The notes beneath the pieces were generated by a model that worked only from the letters and a program-made list of their open reading frames with translations, was not told the origin of the DNA and ran no database searches. A DNA stretch of 64,000 nucleotides from Hymenobacter jeollabukensis (lineage in GTDB: Bacteria; Bacteroidota; Bacteroidia; Cytophagales; Hymenobacteraceae): positions 372,001-436,000 of the forward strand of contig NZ_VAJM01000003.1 of assembly GCF_005771675.1 (NCBI RefSeq), given 5' to 3'. Shown here one piece after another: positions 34,090-41,908 of this stretch; the stretch's first letter is position 1; each line of letters opens with the position of its first letter. The translations under genes were made by a program, and so were the position numbers.

Positions 34090-37000
34090 ATGCTGTTCAG
34101 TGCTTTAGCGCGAGTCTCGCAACTCGGCGCGGCGGGTATTCCCTTGCTTTTTCTGGGGCATTCGGTACTGGCCCAGAGCCCGGCCGTGACGGGCCTCGTG
34201 ACCGACGAAAAAGGCCAGCCGCTGCCCGGCGCCACCGTGGTGGTGAAGGGCTCGACCACCGGCGCCACCACCGACGCCGAGGGCCGCTACCGCGTGCAGG
34301 CCGCGCCCGATGCCACCCTGCTCGTCACCTTTATCGGCTACACCCCGCAGGAAGTGCCGGTGAGCGGGCAGGAGGCGCTGAACGTGCAGCTCGCGCCTGA
34401 TGCCAAGCAGCTCAACGAAGTGGTGGTGACGGCTCTGGGCATCAAGCGCGAGCAAAAGGCCCTGGGCTACGCCACCCAAACGGTGAGCGGGGAAAGCCTG
34501 ACCAACGCCCGGCCCAACAACTTCGCCCAGGCCTTGTCGGGCAAGGTGGCGGGGCTGAATTTGATTTCGCCCGGCTCGGGCCCGGTGAATTCCACCCGGA
34601 TTTCATTGCGTGGTGACAACTCGCTGAACCCGAACGGTAACAACGCCCTCATCGTGCTCGACGGGGTGCCCATGAACAGCGGGCTGAACGGCTCGGGCGT
34701 GAGCAGCGCCTACGGAGCCGGCTCGGGCAACGACGTGCCCATCGACTTCGGCAACGGCATTGCCGACATCAACCCCGACGACATTGCCAGCATCACGGTG
34801 CTGAAGGGCGCCTCGGCTACGGCCTTGTACGGCTCCCGGGCGGCCAACGGGGCGCTGATTATCACCACCAAGAGCGGCTCGCGGCAGCACAAGGGCCTGG
34901 GCGTGACGGTGAACAGCAACTACAGCGTGAATACCGTGCTGAAGTGGCCCGACTACCAGTACGAGTACGGGCAGGGCACCGGCCGCTCCTTCAACGCCGC
35001 CGGCGAACCGTACTACTCCTACGGCGCCTCGGCCGACGGGGCCAATACCGGCGGCACCAGCAGCGCCTTCGGTCCGAAGTTTGACGGGCAGTCCTACTTT
35101 CAGTACGACCCGGTGACGCAGGCGCAGTCGACCGAAAGGCTGCCCTGGGTGCCGTACAAGGACAATATCAAGGGCTTCTACCGCACGGGCTCCACGCTCA
35201 CCAACAGCGTGGCCTTGGAAGGCGGCAACCAGACCAGCTCCATCCGGGCCTCGGTGACGCACTCCAAGAACGAGTGGATCATGCCCAACACCGGCTACGA
35301 CCGGCTCACGGCGGCCGTCAGCGCCCAGCATACCATTGCCGACAAGCTGAAGCTGGCCACGAAGGTGAACTTCACCAACCGCTGGAGCGACAACCTGCCG
35401 GCTACGGGCTACAACAACCAGTCGCTGGCCTACTTCATGATTTTCCAGAACCCGAACGTGCCGCTGGACGCCTACCGCACGATCTGGAAAACCGGGCAGG
35501 AGCAGATCGACCAGGTGCACCCGTTCAGCTCGTTTATCGACAATCCCTACCTGATTGCCTACGAGATGACCAACGCGGTGGACACGCGCACCACCGTGGG
35601 CAACCTCTCAGCCACCTACCAGTTCACCCCGACGGTGGATCTGCTGGTGCGCTCGGGCCTGGCGGCTACGCAGGAGGAGCGGGAGCAGCGCCGGCCCTAC
35701 AGCACGGCCAACTTCCAGCGCGGCTACTACAAGCAGCAGACCATCAGCCAGTACGAGTCGAACACCGACTTCCTTCTGACCTACCACCAGCCCAAGGCCG
35801 GGCGCTTCGACCTGCGCACCTCGGTGGGCGGCAACGTGATGTACCGGCACTTCCGCGGCATGGACGCGGAGGTGGAAAACCTGGTCATCCCGGGCGTGTA
35901 CAAGCTCACCAACGGGGCCAGCAACCCGCTGGTCAACAGCGTCATTACCAACCGGCAGATCAACAGCCTGTACGCGCTGGCCTCGCTCAGCTTCGAGGAT
36001 AAAATCTTCGTGGACCTCACCGGGCGCAACGACTGGTCGAGCACCCTGCCGCGGCAGAACAACTCGTTTTTCTACCCCTCCATCTCGTCCAGCTTTATCC
36101 TGAACGAGCTGCTGCCGCTGCCCGCCTCCATTTCGCTGGCCAAGCTGCGGCTGTCGGCGGCGCAGGTGGGCAACGACACCGACCCGTACCGCACCCGCAA
36201 GTACTACGGCCGCAGCGACTTCCCCGGCTCCGGCTCGGTGCCGACGACGCTGCACAACACCGACTTCAAGCCGGAAATCACGACCAGCTACGAGGCCGGC
36301 GCGGAGTACCTGATGCTGCAGGGCCGCCTGGGCGCCGACGTGACGGTGTACCAGAACGTGACCCGCAACCAGATTCTGGAAGTGCCCCTGGACCCGACCA
36401 CCGGCTACAGCAAGGCCGTGCTGAACGCGGGCAAAGTGCGCAACCGCGGCGTGGAAGTGGTGCTGCACGGCCGCCCCGTCGACGCGGAAAACTTCAAGTG
36501 GAAAACCACCGTGACCTGGGCCCGCAACCGCAACCGCGTCATGAGCCTGGCCGAAGGGCTGGTGGATCAGCAGGTCATCGGCACGGGTGGCACGGCCACC
36601 TTGCTGGCCACCGTGGGCGGCACCACCGGCGACATCTGGGGCTACGGCTTCGACCGGGCGCCCGACGGACAGATTCTGTACACCAAGGACGGGCTGCCGG
36701 TACAGCCGGCCAACATCAAGTACATCGGCCGGGCCTTTGCTGACTGGAAGGGCGGGTTCCTGAACGAGTTTCAGGTGCGCAACTTCCGCTTCAGCATCCT
36801 CTTCGACGGGCAGTACGGCGGCATTATCTACTCGCAGACCCACCACAAGATGACCGAGCAGGGCAAGCTCAAGCACACCCTGCGCGGCCGGGAGGAAGGC
36901 TACATCATCGGCGACGGGGTGGTGCTGAACGCCGACGGCTCGTACGCGCCCAACACCAAGCAGGTCATTCCGGCCGCTTACTACGCCGAGTACTACCGCC

Positions 37001-37278
37001 GCGCCAACATCGAGGCTAACTCCTTCGACGCCTCGTTCCTGAAGCTGCGCGAGACGCGTATCGACTACACCATTCCGGCCACGCTGCTGGCCCGCACCAA
37101 GGCCCTGCGCGGGGCCACCATCGGCCTCTACGGCCGCGACCTGGCCCTGTGGACCAAGTTCCCCATGTTCGACCCGGAAACGGCCGCCCTGAACGGCAGC
37201 ACCATCCTGCCCGGCGTGGAAATGGGCCAGCTGCCGAGCACCCGCACGATGGGCGTGAACCTGACGCTGCAGTTCTAG
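34090..37278 (+). CDS. SusC/RagA-family TonB-dependent transporter (second locus)
   Basis: A 1062-residue outer-membrane protein with a short signal peptide (LGHSVLAQ), carboxypeptidase-like domain (VTGLVTDEKGQPLPGATVVVKG), plug domain (LNEVVVTALGIKREQKALGYATQ, ITVLKGASATALYGSRAANGALIITTKSG) and barrel ending TMGVNLTLQF. The plug wording differs from the first SusC, so it belongs to another subfamily. The partner SusD gene follows after a 255-bp gap filled by repeats B3 and A6. The two phosphoesterase genes downstream suggest that its cargo contains phosphate esters rather than xylan. Confidence 0.95.
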   Translation: MLFSALARVSQLGAAGIPLLFLGHSVLAQSPAVTGLVTDEKGQPLPGATVVVKGSTTGATTDAEGRYRVQAAPDATLLVTFIGYTPQEVPVSGQEALNVQLAPDAKQLNEVVVTALGIKREQKALGYATQTVSGESLTNARPNNFAQALSGKVAGLNLISPGSGPVNSTRISLRGDNSLNPNGNNALIVLDGVPMNSGLNGSGVSSAYGAGSGNDVPIDFGNGIADINPDDIASITVLKGASATALYGSRAANGALIITTKSGSRQHKGLGVTVNSNYSVNTVLKWPDYQYEYGQGTGRSFNAAGEPYYSYGASADGANTGGTSSAFGPKFDGQSYFQYDPVTQAQSTERLPWVPYKDNIKGFYRTGSTLTNSVALEGGNQTSSIRASVTHSKNEWIMPNTGYDRLTAAVSAQHTIADKLKLATKVNFTNRWSDNLPATGYNNQSLAYFMIFQNPNVPLDAYRTIWKTGQEQIDQVHPFSSFIDNPYLIAYEMTNAVDTRTTVGNLSATYQFTPTVDLLVRSGLAATQEEREQRRPYSTANFQRGYYKQQTISQYESNTDFLLTYHQPKAGRFDLRTSVGGNVMYRHFRGMDAEVENLVIPGVYKLTNGASNPLVNSVITNRQINSLYALASLSFEDKIFVDLTGRNDWSSTLPRQNNSFFYPSISSSFILNELLPLPASISLAKLRLSAAQVGNDTDPYRTRKYYGRSDFPGSGSVPTTLHNTDFKPEITTSYEAGAEYLMLQGRLGADVTVYQNVTRNQILEVPLDPTTGYSKAVLNAGKVRNRGVEVVLHGRPVDAENFKWKTTVTWARNRNRVMSLAEGLVDQQVIGTGGTATLLATVGGTTGDIWGYGFDRAPDGQILYTKDGLPVQPANIKYIGRAFADWKGGFLNEFQVRNFRFSILFDGQYGGIIYSQTHHKMTEQGKLKHTLRGREEGYIIGDGVVLNADGSYAPNTKQVIPAAYYAEYYRRANIEANSFDASFLKLRETRIDYTIPATLLARTKALRGATIGLYGRDLALWTKFPMFDPETAALNGSTILPGVEMGQLPSTRTMGVNLTLQF

Positions 37279-37284
37279 CACGAC

Positions 37285-37344
37285 AACTCCCCTCCTCAGA
37301 CGAGGAGGGGACGCTTTGGCCGCAGGCCAAAGCCGGGGTGGTTG
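37285..37344. repeat. Family B repeat, copy B3
   Basis: AACTCCCCTCCTCagacGAGGAGGGGAC, hairpin GCTTTGGCC-gca-GGCCAAAGC (37313-37333), then CGGGGTGGTTG. It starts 6 bp after the SusC stop codon. The inner hairpin is different in sequence from B1 and B2 but fully paired. Confidence 0.85.
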
Positions 37345-37387
37345 ACCGGCGTCCGCGCCGCATGGGCAGTATGCCGCGAAACAGAAC

Positions 37388-37492
37388 GTCATGTCGAGCT
37401 TGTCGAGACATCTCGCGTGCTGACGTTGGCTGATAATGTTCTGATGATCGGAATTACTATCCAGCGAGATGTCTCGACAAGCTCGACATGAC
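37388..37492. repeat. Family A palindromic repeat, copy A6
   Basis: GTCATGTCGAGCTTGTCGAG ... CTCGACAAGCTCGACATGAC, core in the A3 orientation but shortened and divergent. Together with B3 it fills the susC-susD gap. Confidence 0.88.
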
Positions 37493-37533
37493 GTCCCAAC
37501 CGCCCAAGCATCCTTTCTTCCGACCTCTTTCCG

Positions 37534-38964
37534 ATGAAAAAACTCTCCCTTTTCCTGCTGCTGGCCCTGGGCGGCGTCGCGGCCTGCACTGACAAGCTCG
37601 AAGAGCTGAACGTGGACCCGAACCGCATCGAGCGGATCAGCCCGGGCACGCTGCTGAACCCGATTGTGTACGAGCTGAGCAGCTTCAACACGGCCCGCGC
37701 CGATGGGTTTACCTTCGACATCATGCAGGTGGCCCTGCCCTTCCCGAGCGTATCGGGCGGGGTGCACCGCTACGTGGTGAGCGAAAGCGCCGGCAACTCC
37801 ACCTGGACCACTTACTACCGCTGGCTGGCCAACATCCGCGAGATGCGCCTGGCCGCGCAGGCGGCGCAGGATCCGAACTACGAGGCCATTGCCCTCACCC
37901 TGAACGCCTGGGCCTATTCCATTCTCACCGACGCCTTCGGCGACGTGCCGATGACCGAGGCCACCCGCGCCGAGGAAGGCGTGCTGTACCCCGTGTTCGA
38001 CTCGCAGCAGCAGATTTATACCAAGTTGCTACAGGACCTGGAAACGGCCAACGGCATGTTCAACCGTAGCCGCACGATGGTGTACGGCTCGGACTTGCTC
38101 TACGCCAACGACGTGGCCAGCTGGCAGCGCTTCTGCAACTCCCTGCGCCTGCGCCTGCTGCTGCGCGTGAGCAAGCGCCCGGAGATGAACGCGCCGACCG
38201 AGCTGGCGCGCCTCATCAACAACCCCACGACGTACCCGGTCTTCACCCAGAACAGCGAGTCGGCCATTCTGAAAATCACCGGCGTGGCCCCGAACGTGTC
38301 GCCCTGGGGCCGGGCCATCGACTTCACCACCTCCCGGGCCGCGGCCGAGTTCTTCATCGACAACCTGAACGCCTGGAGCGACCCGCGCCTGGCCAGGTGG
38401 AACACCCAGGCCAAAAACAAGGCCGGGACCAGCACCATCGGCTACAAGGGAATTCCCAGCGCCTACGGCGGGAGCGACGCCCAATTTCAGTACCAGCCCT
38501 CCAACCTGAACATTGCCCTGGTGACGGCCCCGATGGTGTCGGTGCTGCTGCCCTACGCCGAGGTGGAGTTCATTAAAGCCGAGTGCGCCCAGCGCGGCTG
38601 GACTACCGCCGACGCCCGCACCCACTACGAGCGGGGCGTGCGCGCCAGCATCGAGCAGTGGGGGGGGGGGGTGCCCGCCACCTACTTCCAGACGCCCGCC
38701 GCCGGCTACGACGGCACCCTGCAGCGCATCCTGCTGCAGAAGTACTACGCGCTGTTTTTCGTGGACTACCAGCAGTGGTTTGAGTACCGCCGCACCGGTC
38801 TGCCCGTGTTGCCCCGCGGCCAGGACCTGCAGAACGGCGGCCGCATGCCGGTGCGCTTCAAGTACCCGCTGGTGGTGCAGACCACCAACGCCACCAACTA
38901 CCGCAGCGCCGTGCAGCAGATGGGCAGCGACGACGTGAATACCAAGGTGTGGTGGGAGAAGTAA
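37534..38964 (+). CDS. SusD/RagB-family outer-membrane lipoprotein with a 12-G tract
   Basis: A 476-residue lipoprotein (MKKLSLFLLLALGGVAACTD, lipidated Cys18) of the SusD-like type 2 group: DKLEELNVDPNRI, ALTLNAWAYSILTDAFGDVPMTEA, YAEVEFIKAECAQRGW and the C-terminal ILLQKYYALFFVDYQQWFEYRRTGLPVL. It binds the substrate for the SusC encoded upstream. A run of 12 G at 38660-38671 encodes W376-G-G-G-V380. Slippage there would frameshift the last quarter of the protein, making ON/OFF switching possible. The repeat-filled gap upstream could lower or alter its expression relative to susC. Confidence 0.93.
   Translation: MKKLSLFLLLALGGVAACTDKLEELNVDPNRIERISPGTLLNPIVYELSSFNTARADGFTFDIMQVALPFPSVSGGVHRYVVSESAGNSTWTTYYRWLANIREMRLAAQAAQDPNYEAIALTLNAWAYSILTDAFGDVPMTEATRAEEGVLYPVFDSQQQIYTKLLQDLETANGMFNRSRTMVYGSDLLYANDVASWQRFCNSLRLRLLLRVSKRPEMNAPTELARLINNPTTYPVFTQNSESAILKITGVAPNVSPWGRAIDFTTSRAAAEFFIDNLNAWSDPRLARWNTQAKNKAGTSTIGYKGIPSAYGGSDAQFQYQPSNLNIALVTAPMVSVLLPYAEVEFIKAECAQRGWTTADARTHYERGVRASIEQWGGGVPATYFQTPAAGYDGTLQRILLQKYYALFFVDYQQWFEYRRTGLPVLPRGQDLQNGGRMPVRFKYPLVVQTTNATNYRSAVQQMGSDDVNTKVWWEK
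38660..38671. repeat. Homopolymeric tract of 12 G inside the second susD
   Basis: T followed by exactly 12 G then TG. It is in frame as read. Long G runs are classic slipped-strand sites, though they are also error-prone in sequencing. Confidence 0.9.
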
Positions 38965-38985
38965 GCTGAATCCGCTATTAAGACC

Positions 38986-39175
38986 GTCATGTCGAGCGAA
39001 GTCGAGACATCTCGCGTGCTGACGTTGCACAATGAGGAAAGGAACGTCATGCTTGATCTGGCGTCCGCTTGCTGAACCGCAGGAAGGCGTAGCCAAGCAT
39101 CTTTACCGCTTTGACTGCTAGTAGCATTACCCTCAGCCGTCAGCACGCGAGATGTCTCGGCAAGCTCGACATGAC
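38986..39175. repeat. Family A repeat copy A7, interrupted by a family D repeat
   Basis: Outer ends GTCATGTCGAGCGAAGTCGA / GGCAAGCTCGACATGAC. Both inner arms carry the GCGTGCTGACG / CGTCAGCACGCG motif, unlike other copies where only one does. A family D element starts at 39046. Confidence 0.85.
39046..39120. repeat. Family D repeat, copy D2, nested inside A7
   Basis: GTCATGCTTGATCTGGCGTC ... CCAAGCATCTTTACCGCTTT. The same start occurs in D1 and D3. The right boundary is approximate. Confidence 0.75.
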
Positions 39176-39233
39176 GACCTGATAAACAAGGTTCCACCCG
39201 ACCACCCCAACACCCGCTTACCCTTCTTACCCC

Positions 39234-40739
39234 ATGCTTCAGCAACCCCGCCGTTCCTTCCTCAAATCCATTGGCCTGGCTGGCCTGGGCTTCACGCTGA
39301 CACCCGGCCTGACGCTGGCCCGCCCCTCCGCCACCGCCCTGGCGGCCCCCGACCTCAGCCTGCAGCAGCTCAGCGGGCGGGTGCACGCGGGCGGGCAAGG
39401 CCTGGCCGGCGTGGCCGTGACGGACGGTATCAGCGTCGTTGTCACCGATGCGAAGGGCAACTACGCCTTGACTAGCCCGGCCACGGCCGAGTTCGTCTAC
39501 ATTTCGGTGCCGCGGGGCTACGCCATTCCGCACGAGCAGGGCGTGGCCCGCTTCTACCGCCGTAAGGAGGCTGCGAAGGGGCGCTTCCGGGCTGATTTTG
39601 AGCTGCAGAAACTGGCCCAGGACGACACCCGGCACAACTTCATCGTGTGGGCCGATCCGCAGATGATTTCCAAGGCCGACGCCCAGGAGTTTAAGGCCAC
39701 GGCCGTGCCCGACACGCAGAAGCTGGTGGCCAGCTACGGCCCGCAGGCGCTGTTTCACGGCATCGGCTGCGGCGACTTGGTGTGGGACCATTTCGAGCTG
39801 TTCGAGGACTACCAGCAGGGCGTGGCGGCCACGGGCATTCCGTTTTTCCAGGTCATCGGCAACCACGACATGGACCTGACGGCCCGCAGCGACGAAGGCT
39901 CTTCGGCCACGTTCCGCAAGCTGTTCGGGCCCACGTACTACTCCTTCAACCGCGGCGCGGTGCACTACGTGGTGCTCGACGACGTGTTCTTTATCGGGGC
40001 GGCCAAGAAGTACATCGGCTACCTGACGGAGCAGCAGCTGAGCTGGCTGGAACAGGACCTGGCCCTGGTGCCCAAGGGCAGCACCGTGGTGGTGAGCCTG
40101 CACATCCCGGCCTACACCCGCCAGCACCTGCGCGACAAGCAGAAAGAGGAATCGATGGGCGGCGTGGTGTCGAACCGCAAGGAGCTGTACCGCCTGCTGG
40201 AGCCGTTCCGGGCCCACATCATGTCGGGCCACACGCACTTCAACGAGGTGCTGCAAACCGCCCCCAACGTGACCGAGCACGTGCACGGCACCGTGTGCGG
40301 GGCGTGGTGGACCGGCCCCATCTGCACCGACGGCACGCCCGGCGGCTACGGGGTGTACGAGGTCGACGGCGCGGACGTGAAGTGGTACTACAAGGCCCTG
40401 GGCCACGACCGAAACCACCAGCTGCGCCTCTACCCCAAAGGCAGCCTGCCCGAGCAGCCCGCCGACGTGGTGGTGAACGTCTGGAACTGGGACCCGCAGT
40501 GGAAAGTCACCTGGTTCGAGGACGGCGTCAGCAAAGGCCCCATGCCGCAGCGCCCCGGCCTCGATCCGCTGGCCGTGCAGCTGCACGCCGGCCCCAACCT
40601 GCCCGCCAAGCATAAATGGGTGGAGCCCACCGCCACCGACCACCTGTTCGCCGCCACACCCTCGCCCCAGGCCCGCGAAGTGCGCGTGGAAGTCACCGAC
40701 CGGTTCGGCCAAACCTACACCGAGCGGTGGACGGCTTGA
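39234..40739 (+). CDS. Exported calcineurin-like phosphoesterase
   Basis: A 501-residue protein with a twin-arginine-like leader (RRSFLKSIGLAGLGF), then a beta-sandwich N-terminal domain (LSGRVHAGGQGLAGVAVTDG), the metallophosphatase core and a C-terminal domain. Metal-site motifs: VWADPQM, GCGDLVWDH, VIGNHDMD, VSLHIPAY and SGHTHFNE. The three-domain form is common in Bacteroidota calcineurin-like proteins annotated as phosphohydrolases. It follows a SusC/SusD pair and precedes a glycerophosphodiesterase, which suggests hydrolysis of imported or surface phosphodiesters. Confidence 0.9.
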   Translation: MLQQPRRSFLKSIGLAGLGFTLTPGLTLARPSATALAAPDLSLQQLSGRVHAGGQGLAGVAVTDGISVVVTDAKGNYALTSPATAEFVYISVPRGYAIPHEQGVARFYRRKEAAKGRFRADFELQKLAQDDTRHNFIVWADPQMISKADAQEFKATAVPDTQKLVASYGPQALFHGIGCGDLVWDHFELFEDYQQGVAATGIPFFQVIGNHDMDLTARSDEGSSATFRKLFGPTYYSFNRGAVHYVVLDDVFFIGAAKKYIGYLTEQQLSWLEQDLALVPKGSTVVVSLHIPAYTRQHLRDKQKEESMGGVVSNRKELYRLLEPFRAHIMSGHTHFNEVLQTAPNVTEHVHGTVCGAWWTGPICTDGTPGGYGVYEVDGADVKWYYKALGHDRNHQLRLYPKGSLPEQPADVVVNVWNWDPQWKVTWFEDGVSKGPMPQRPGLDPLAVQLHAGPNLPAKHKWVEPTATDHLFAATPSPQAREVRVEVTDRFGQTYTERWTA

Positions 40740-40777
40740 GCGAAGTTGGCAGTGCTTGAAATGAGAGTTTATTGTCT

Positions 40778-40823
40778 GTCATGCTTCATCTGGCGTCCTC
40801 TTGTCGAAGCATCTCTACCGCTT
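40778..40823. repeat. Family D repeat, copy D3, joined to a family C copy
   Basis: GTCATGCTTCATCTGGCGTC ... GAAGCATCTCTACCGCTT, a D unit of about 46 bp that ends exactly where the 52-bp family C element begins. Confidence 0.75.
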
Positions 40824-40875
40824 CGTCCGGCTCCCCCTCTCCTTTTCGGAGAGGGGGCCGGGGGGTGAGGCGCAA
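40824..40875. repeat. Family C palindromic repeat, 52 bp, inverted identical copy of 21524-21575
   Basis: CGTCCGGCTCCCCCTCTCC-ttttc-GGAGAGGGGG...GGCGCAA. Identical to the other copy after reverse complementation. Confidence 0.9.
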
Positions 40876-40974
40876 TGAAACAGAGCATCCTGCCGGCCGC
40901 CGTATAACGATTATTCATTCCACCGGCCCGGTCCGACGCACCTGCTGCGGGCCGGGCCGTTGAAGCTGTTTTTC

Positions 40975-41853
40975 ATGTCCAAGCTCCTGCTGTTTCTGCT
41001 GCCGCTCCTGCTAACTGCTGCCCAAAGCCCGCCGGCCTTCGACCTACAGGGCCACCGCGGCTGCCGCGGCCTGCTGCCCGAAAACACCGTGCCGGCCATG
41101 CGCCGGGCCCTGGCCCTGGGCGTGACGACGCTGGAAATGGATATTGCCATCAGCCAGGACCGGCAGGTTCTGCTCTCGCACGACCCTTACCTGAACGCCG
41201 ATTTCGTGCTCGGCCCTGCCGGCCAGCCGCTGACGCCCGCCGAGGGCAAAGCCCTGCGCCTCTTCGATATGCCCTACGCCGATATCCGCCGCTACGACGT
41301 GGGCAGCAAGCCCTACGCGAAGTTTCCGCGCCAGCAGAAGCTGCGCACCTACAAGCCGCTGCTGGCCGAAGTCATTGACTCGGCCGAGGCCTACGCGCGC
41401 CTGAAGCACCTGCCCGCGCCGCGCTACAACCTCGAAACCAAAACCACGCCCGCCAGCGACGCCGTGCTGCACCCCGCCCCGGAGGAATTCGTGCGCCTGC
41501 TGCTGGCCGTGGTAGCGGCCAAGGGCACGCTGGCCCGCACCACTATTCAATCGTTCGACCCGCGCACGCTGGAAGTGGTGCACCGGCTGGACCCGGCGGT
41601 GCAAACGGCGCTGCTGGTCGAAAACGAGGGCGGGCTGGAGGCCAACCTGCGGCGCCTCAGCTTCCGGCCCAGCATCTACAGCCCGCAGTACCGACTAGTC
41701 ACGCCGGCGCTGGTGCATGCCTGCCACCAGCGCGGCCTGCGGGTGATTCCGTGGACCGTGAATACCGCCGCCGAGGCCGCCCAGTTGCGCGCCCAGCACG
41801 TCGACGGCCTCATCACCGATTACCCCGATAGCGTAAGGGGCCCGCAGCCGTAA
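40975..41853 (+). CDS. Glycerophosphodiester phosphodiesterase
   Basis: ATG 40975 (MSKLLLFLLPLLLTAAQSPP) gives 292 residues with a signal peptide; the in-frame TTG five codons upstream is unlikely. GDPD motifs: QGHRGCRGLLPENTVPAMRRAL with the catalytic His, MDIAISQDRQVLLSHDPYL with metal Asp and second catalytic His, NLETKT, TIQSFDPRTLEVV and VIPWTVNTAAEAAQL near the end. It hydrolyses glycerophosphodiesters to glycerol-3-phosphate and an alcohol outside the cytoplasm. It likely works with the phosphoesterase encoded upstream. Confidence 0.93.
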   Translation: MSKLLLFLLPLLLTAAQSPPAFDLQGHRGCRGLLPENTVPAMRRALALGVTTLEMDIAISQDRQVLLSHDPYLNADFVLGPAGQPLTPAEGKALRLFDMPYADIRRYDVGSKPYAKFPRQQKLRTYKPLLAEVIDSAEAYARLKHLPAPRYNLETKTTPASDAVLHPAPEEFVRLLLAVVAAKGTLARTTIQSFDPRTLEVVHRLDPAVQTALLVENEGGLEANLRRLSFRPSIYSPQYRLVTPALVHACHQRGLRVIPWTVNTAAEAAQLRAQHVDGLITDYPDSVRGPQP

Positions 41854-41881
41854 GTGAAGGGGCTTCTGATTGTCGGCTGCG

Positions 41882-41889
41882 TATATTTG
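41882..41889 (+). promoter_or_regulatory. -7 promoter box for the AraC-type regulator
   Basis: TATATTTG matches TAnnTTTG exactly and lies 19 bp before ATG 41909. No clear -33 TTG at the usual distance. Confidence 0.5.
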
Positions 41890-41908
41890 ATTTATACAGC
41901 AGCAGATA

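Noticed and set aside
1616-39175. The evenly recurring family A repeats as a CRISPR array
   Set aside because: Copies are kilobases apart, palindromic over 110 bp and lack uniform spacers or cas genes.
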